Shown here in pieces: positions 6,323 to 8,352 of a DNA stretch of 8,352 nt. Each line of letters begins with the position of its first letter. The stretch's first letter is position 1. The position numbers were made by a program, and so were the translations under genes. The stretch covers positions 4,456-12,807 of the forward strand of contig NCCR01000187.1 in the NCBI GenBank assembly GCA_002279765.1, written 5' to 3'. The notes under the pieces are model-generated. The model was not told the DNA's origin. It saw only the letters and a program-made list of their open reading frames with translations, and did not search any database. The stretch comes from Verrucomicrobia bacterium 12-59-8 (GTDB lineage: Bacteria > Verrucomicrobiota > Verrucomicrobiae > Verrucomicrobiales > Verrucomicrobiaceae).

Positions 6323-6685
6323 CTAGTATTCGCTTGGCAGCATCAGCACGTTGTCTGTGAAGTAGAAGGCAATTTCGTCGAGAGGGAAATCGGTGAACTC
6401 GATTCCCTTGGCGAAGACGATCTTTGAATTGCCGTCTTCACAGGCAAGCGTGGCTGAATGGTTGGGGTTGACCTTCAGCTTCCAGAGTTGGAAGCCCTCA
6501 GCGGCAACTTGGCGAATGGCTTGAGCGAAAGCGATTTCGTCAATGAGCCAGTAGGCTCCAGCGGATTCAGCGACGTGTTTAGCGCCGTCGGTGTAGAGCA
6601 CCTTGCGTGCGATGCCGTGGCGATACCATTGCTCGGTGCCAGTGAACTGGCTGAGTTCTTCTTTCGTGAGTGTTTTCTGCGTCAT
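6323..6685 (-). CDS. DUF6876 family protein (120 aa)
   Basis: I recognise this as a DUF6876-type protein from the block ELSQFTGTEQWYRHG (10-24), then VLYTDGAKHVAESAGAYWL (29-47) and IDEIAFAQ (48-55). The family is small, single-domain and uncharacterised, common on plasmids and other accessory regions. The C-terminal half (65-120) has alternating hydrophobic residues typical of a beta-rich fold (QLWKLKV, ATLACED, IVFAKGIEFTDFPLDEIAFYF). There is no signal peptide or membrane helix. I chose the ATG at 6685 because GGAG (6695-6692) lies 6 bases upstream and the family block starts right after it; the longer frame to 6841 adds a non-conserved basic segment. It stands alone: 428 bases separate it from the helicase gene. 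Function unknown. Confidence 0.85.
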   Translation of the reverse strand: MTQKTLTKEELSQFTGTEQWYRHGIARKVLYTDGAKHVAESAGAYWLIDEIAFAQAIRQVAAEGFQLWKLKVNPNHSATLACEDGNSKIVFAKGIEFTDFPLDEIAFYFTDNVLMLPSEY

Positions 6686-7000
6686 ATTTTGCTCCGTTTG
6701 TTTTGTTTTCCCCCACTGCGGGGGCGACGGTGCAAAGGCGGAGGTCATGAGGCTGCCAGTCATGCCCCCAACACGGGAGCGATAGCGAATGGAGCGGGCC
6801 GGGGGTTGACGGTCAGACGGCTTCTGCCAAAACCCGAGCAATCTCCCCCGCAGCGGAAACTAAACACGGAAGCAAAGCGCAGATTCACGAACCACTGACC
6901 GCCAGAGAATCGGCACTGCAAGGAAGAGCCACAGTTCAAAGAGTGGGCGATAGGAGCTGAACTGAGCTGAGAGGTAGCGGGTGGAGGTGTTTGGAATTCT
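6686..7000. other. Divergent intergenic region
   Basis: This stretch lies between the minus-strand DUF6876 gene and the plus-strand DUF2130 gene and should hold promoters for both. I find no convincing sigma70-type pair and no credible gene. A hairpin CCCCC (6710-6714) / GGGGG (6720-6724) with loop ACTGC sits 25 bases upstream of the DUF6876 start, just above an A-rich leader on the minus strand. It could affect translation of that gene. Confidence 0.5.
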
Positions 7001-7074
7001 GAGGGCGTTGCGGGACACCTCCCGCTTGAATGGGTAGCGCCGCACGCAGTAGGCGCGAGGGAAAGTCTTTTCCC
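7001..7074 (+). repeat. Structured repeat, copy B (three hairpins)
   Basis: Direct-orientation partner of 2495-2568. Hairpin 1 is GCGGGA/TCCCGC with loop CACC (7010-7025). Hairpin 2 is GCGCC/GGCGC with a 10-base loop (7037-7056). Hairpin 3 is GGGAAA/TTTCCC with loop GTCT (7059-7074). The linkers GAATGGGTA and GA between hairpins are identical to copy A. Relative to copy A, the stem differences in hairpins 1 and 2 are paired, so pairing is kept. It ends 89 bases before the DUF2130 start and could be part of its leader. Confidence 0.75.
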
Positions 7075-7163
7075 TTCGATGCAAAACCAGACCCTCCTCA
7101 AAGCTGGGGCACTGGACTGAAGAAACGAACTTGTGTAAGAGTGGAGTCAAACAGGAGAACACC

Positions 7164-8352
7164 ATGACAGAACCAACCATCACATGCCCAAATTGCGGGA
7201 CAGAGATCAAACTCACCGAGTCGCTTGCGGCACCGATGGTGGCATCCTTGCGCAAAGAGTATGAACAGAAAATCTCAGCGAAGGACCGTGAGTTCAAAGA
7301 CAAGGAAGACAAGCTTCGCAAAGAGAAAGAGTCGATAGACGAAGCCGTTGCGGCAAAACTTAAAATGGAGCGAAGTGCCATCGCAGAAAGCGAAGCGAAA
7401 AAGGCCAAAGAAGCTGTCTCGGATGAACTGACGAAAATGCAGCAGGAAAAATCCGAAGCACAAGAACTGCTCAAGGATCGCAATAGCAAACTGGCAGAGG
7501 CACAGAAAAACGAGATGGAACTTCGCAAGGAGCGGCAAAAGCTCCAAGATGAAAAGGAGCAGTTTGAGATTGAGAAGCAGCGGGCAATTGACGAAGAGCG
7601 AGCCAAGATTCGGGAAGTGGCTCAAAAAGAGGCAGACGAACAATCGCGTTTGAAGATCGCCGAGAAGGAAAAGACGATTTCAGATTTGCAGGGGAAATTG
7701 CAGGATGCCTTGCGCAAGGCGGAACAAGGCTCACAGCAACTTCAAGGCGAGGTCTTTGAACTGGAGCTTGAAGGCTTGTTGCGTGCGAAATTCCCGCTCG
7801 ATTCGATTGAGCCTGTTGCAAAGGGCAAAGAGGGCGGCGACGTGCTTCAACGAATTGTAGGGCCACTCGGCCAGGCGTGCGGCGCGATATTGTGGGAGTC
7901 GAAGCGAACAAAAAATTGGAGCGATGGCTGGCTCGCAAAACTTCGTGACGATCAACGAACTGCAAAAGCAGAAGCGGCGCTTTTGGTTTCAGAAGCACTG
8001 CCCAAAGGGGTGCAGTCATTCGACCTGATTGATGGCGTGTGGGTTGCTGAACCACGATGCGCAATGCCTCTGGCAATTGCGATCAGGCAATCACTTGTCG
8101 AGCTGACGATGGCGCGTCAGGCTGGTGAAGGGCAACAAACCAAAATGGAATTGGTCTATCAATATCTGACTGGTCCTCGCTTTAAGCATCGCGTCGAGGC
8201 CATCGTGGAGAAATTCTCTGACATGCACGAGGATCTGGAGAAGGAGCGCAAAAACACGATGCGATTGTGGGCGAAGCGCGAGGCGCAAATTCGCGGCGTC
8301 ATTGAGTCAACCGCTGGCATGTATGGCGACTTGCAAGGAATTGCAGGGCGTA
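7164..8352 (+). CDS. DUF2130 domain protein, 3' end missing (first 396 aa)
   Basis: The frame is open from the ATG at 7164 to the window edge, so the C-terminus is missing. AGGAG (7153-7157) gives a good start. The N-terminus has one CxxC knuckle, ITCPNCGTEIKL (6-17). Residues 30-195 are a long, highly charged coiled coil rich in Lys, Glu, Arg and Gln. Residues 196-310 form the DUF2130 core: GEVFELELEGLL (195-206), FPLDSIEPV (210-218), GKEGGDVL (221-228) and ILWESKRTKNW (242-252). E198 or E200, D226, E245 and K247 fit the order of a PD-(D/E)xK nuclease site, so a DNA-cleaving role is plausible but unproven. A second coiled coil begins near 350. The coiled coil suggests an oligomer or rod. Family function is not established. 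Confidence 0.9.
   Translation, partial: MTEPTITCPNCGTEIKLTESLAAPMVASLRKEYEQKISAKDREFKDKEDKLRKEKESIDEAVAAKLKMERSAIAESEAKKAKEAVSDELTKMQQEKSEAQELLKDRNSKLAEAQKNEMELRKERQKLQDEKEQFEIEKQRAIDEERAKIREVAQKEADEQSRLKIAEKEKTISDLQGKLQDALRKAEQGSQQLQGEVFELELEGLLRAKFPLDSIEPVAKGKEGGDVLQRIVGPLGQACGAILWESKRTKNWSDGWLAKLRDDQRTAKAEAALLVSEALPKGVQSFDLIDGVWVAEPRCAMPLAIAIRQSLVELTMARQAGEGQQTKMELVYQYLTGPRFKHRVEAIVEKFSDMHEDLEKERKNTMRLWAKREAQIRGVIESTAGMYGDLQGIAGR

Noticed and set aside
2495..7074. The two repeats as ends of a composite mobile element carrying the helicase and DUF6876 genes
   Set aside because: They are direct copies at 85% identity with no transposase between them and no target duplication visible, so transposition is not supported, although recombination between them is possible.
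6860..7606. Minus-strand open frame of 248 codons at the start of the DUF2130 gene
   Set aside because: Mostly antisense to a well-supported coiled-coil coding region, which yields Ser/Phe/Leu-rich antisense frames by composition.

Overview
The window looks like an accessory, probably mobile segment (plasmid, integrative element or genomic island) of a Gram-negative-type bacterium with moderately high G+C content. Verrucomicrobiota or a neighbouring phylum is my best guess, resting only on the mix of families (ArdC, DUF6876, DUF2130) and the style of the intergenic repeats; there is no rRNA, tRNA or marker gene to confirm it. Most genes carry clear Shine-Dalgarno sequences. No transposase, integrase, CRISPR array or RNA gene of a known class is visible.

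Layout, left to right. Positions 1-174 hold no gene. A small minus-strand gene of unknown function (175-474) is followed by an intergenic stretch with a nested inverted repeat (535-637). A minus-strand operon comes next: an ArdC-type antirestriction metallopeptidase (start 2047, end 1145) and two small unknown proteins (1148-942 and 945-727). The three are joined by ATGA start/stop overlaps and end at a small terminator. Positions 2048-2597 are a dyad-rich non-coding region that ends in the first copy of a structured repeat (2495-2568). A 1,098-residue superfamily 2 helicase with a probable PD-(D/E)xK-like C-terminal nuclease domain occupies 5894-2598 on the minus strand. After another dyad-rich gap (5895-6322) comes a DUF6876 protein (6685-6323, minus). 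A divergent intergenic region (6686-7163) holds the second repeat copy (7001-7074). The window ends inside a plus-strand DUF2130 gene (7164 to the edge).

How they may fit together: ArdC proteins protect incoming DNA against restriction, whereas the helicase-nuclease looks like a restriction or anti-phage effector, so the segment seems to mix anti-defence and defence cargo. Sampled lines of the helicase gene are much less G+C-rich than sampled flanking lines, which suggests it was acquired separately. The most unusual signal is the pair of about 74-base repeats. They differ at 11 positions, and six of those form three exactly compensating base pairs across two hairpins, so selection appears to act on a folded RNA or single-stranded DNA.
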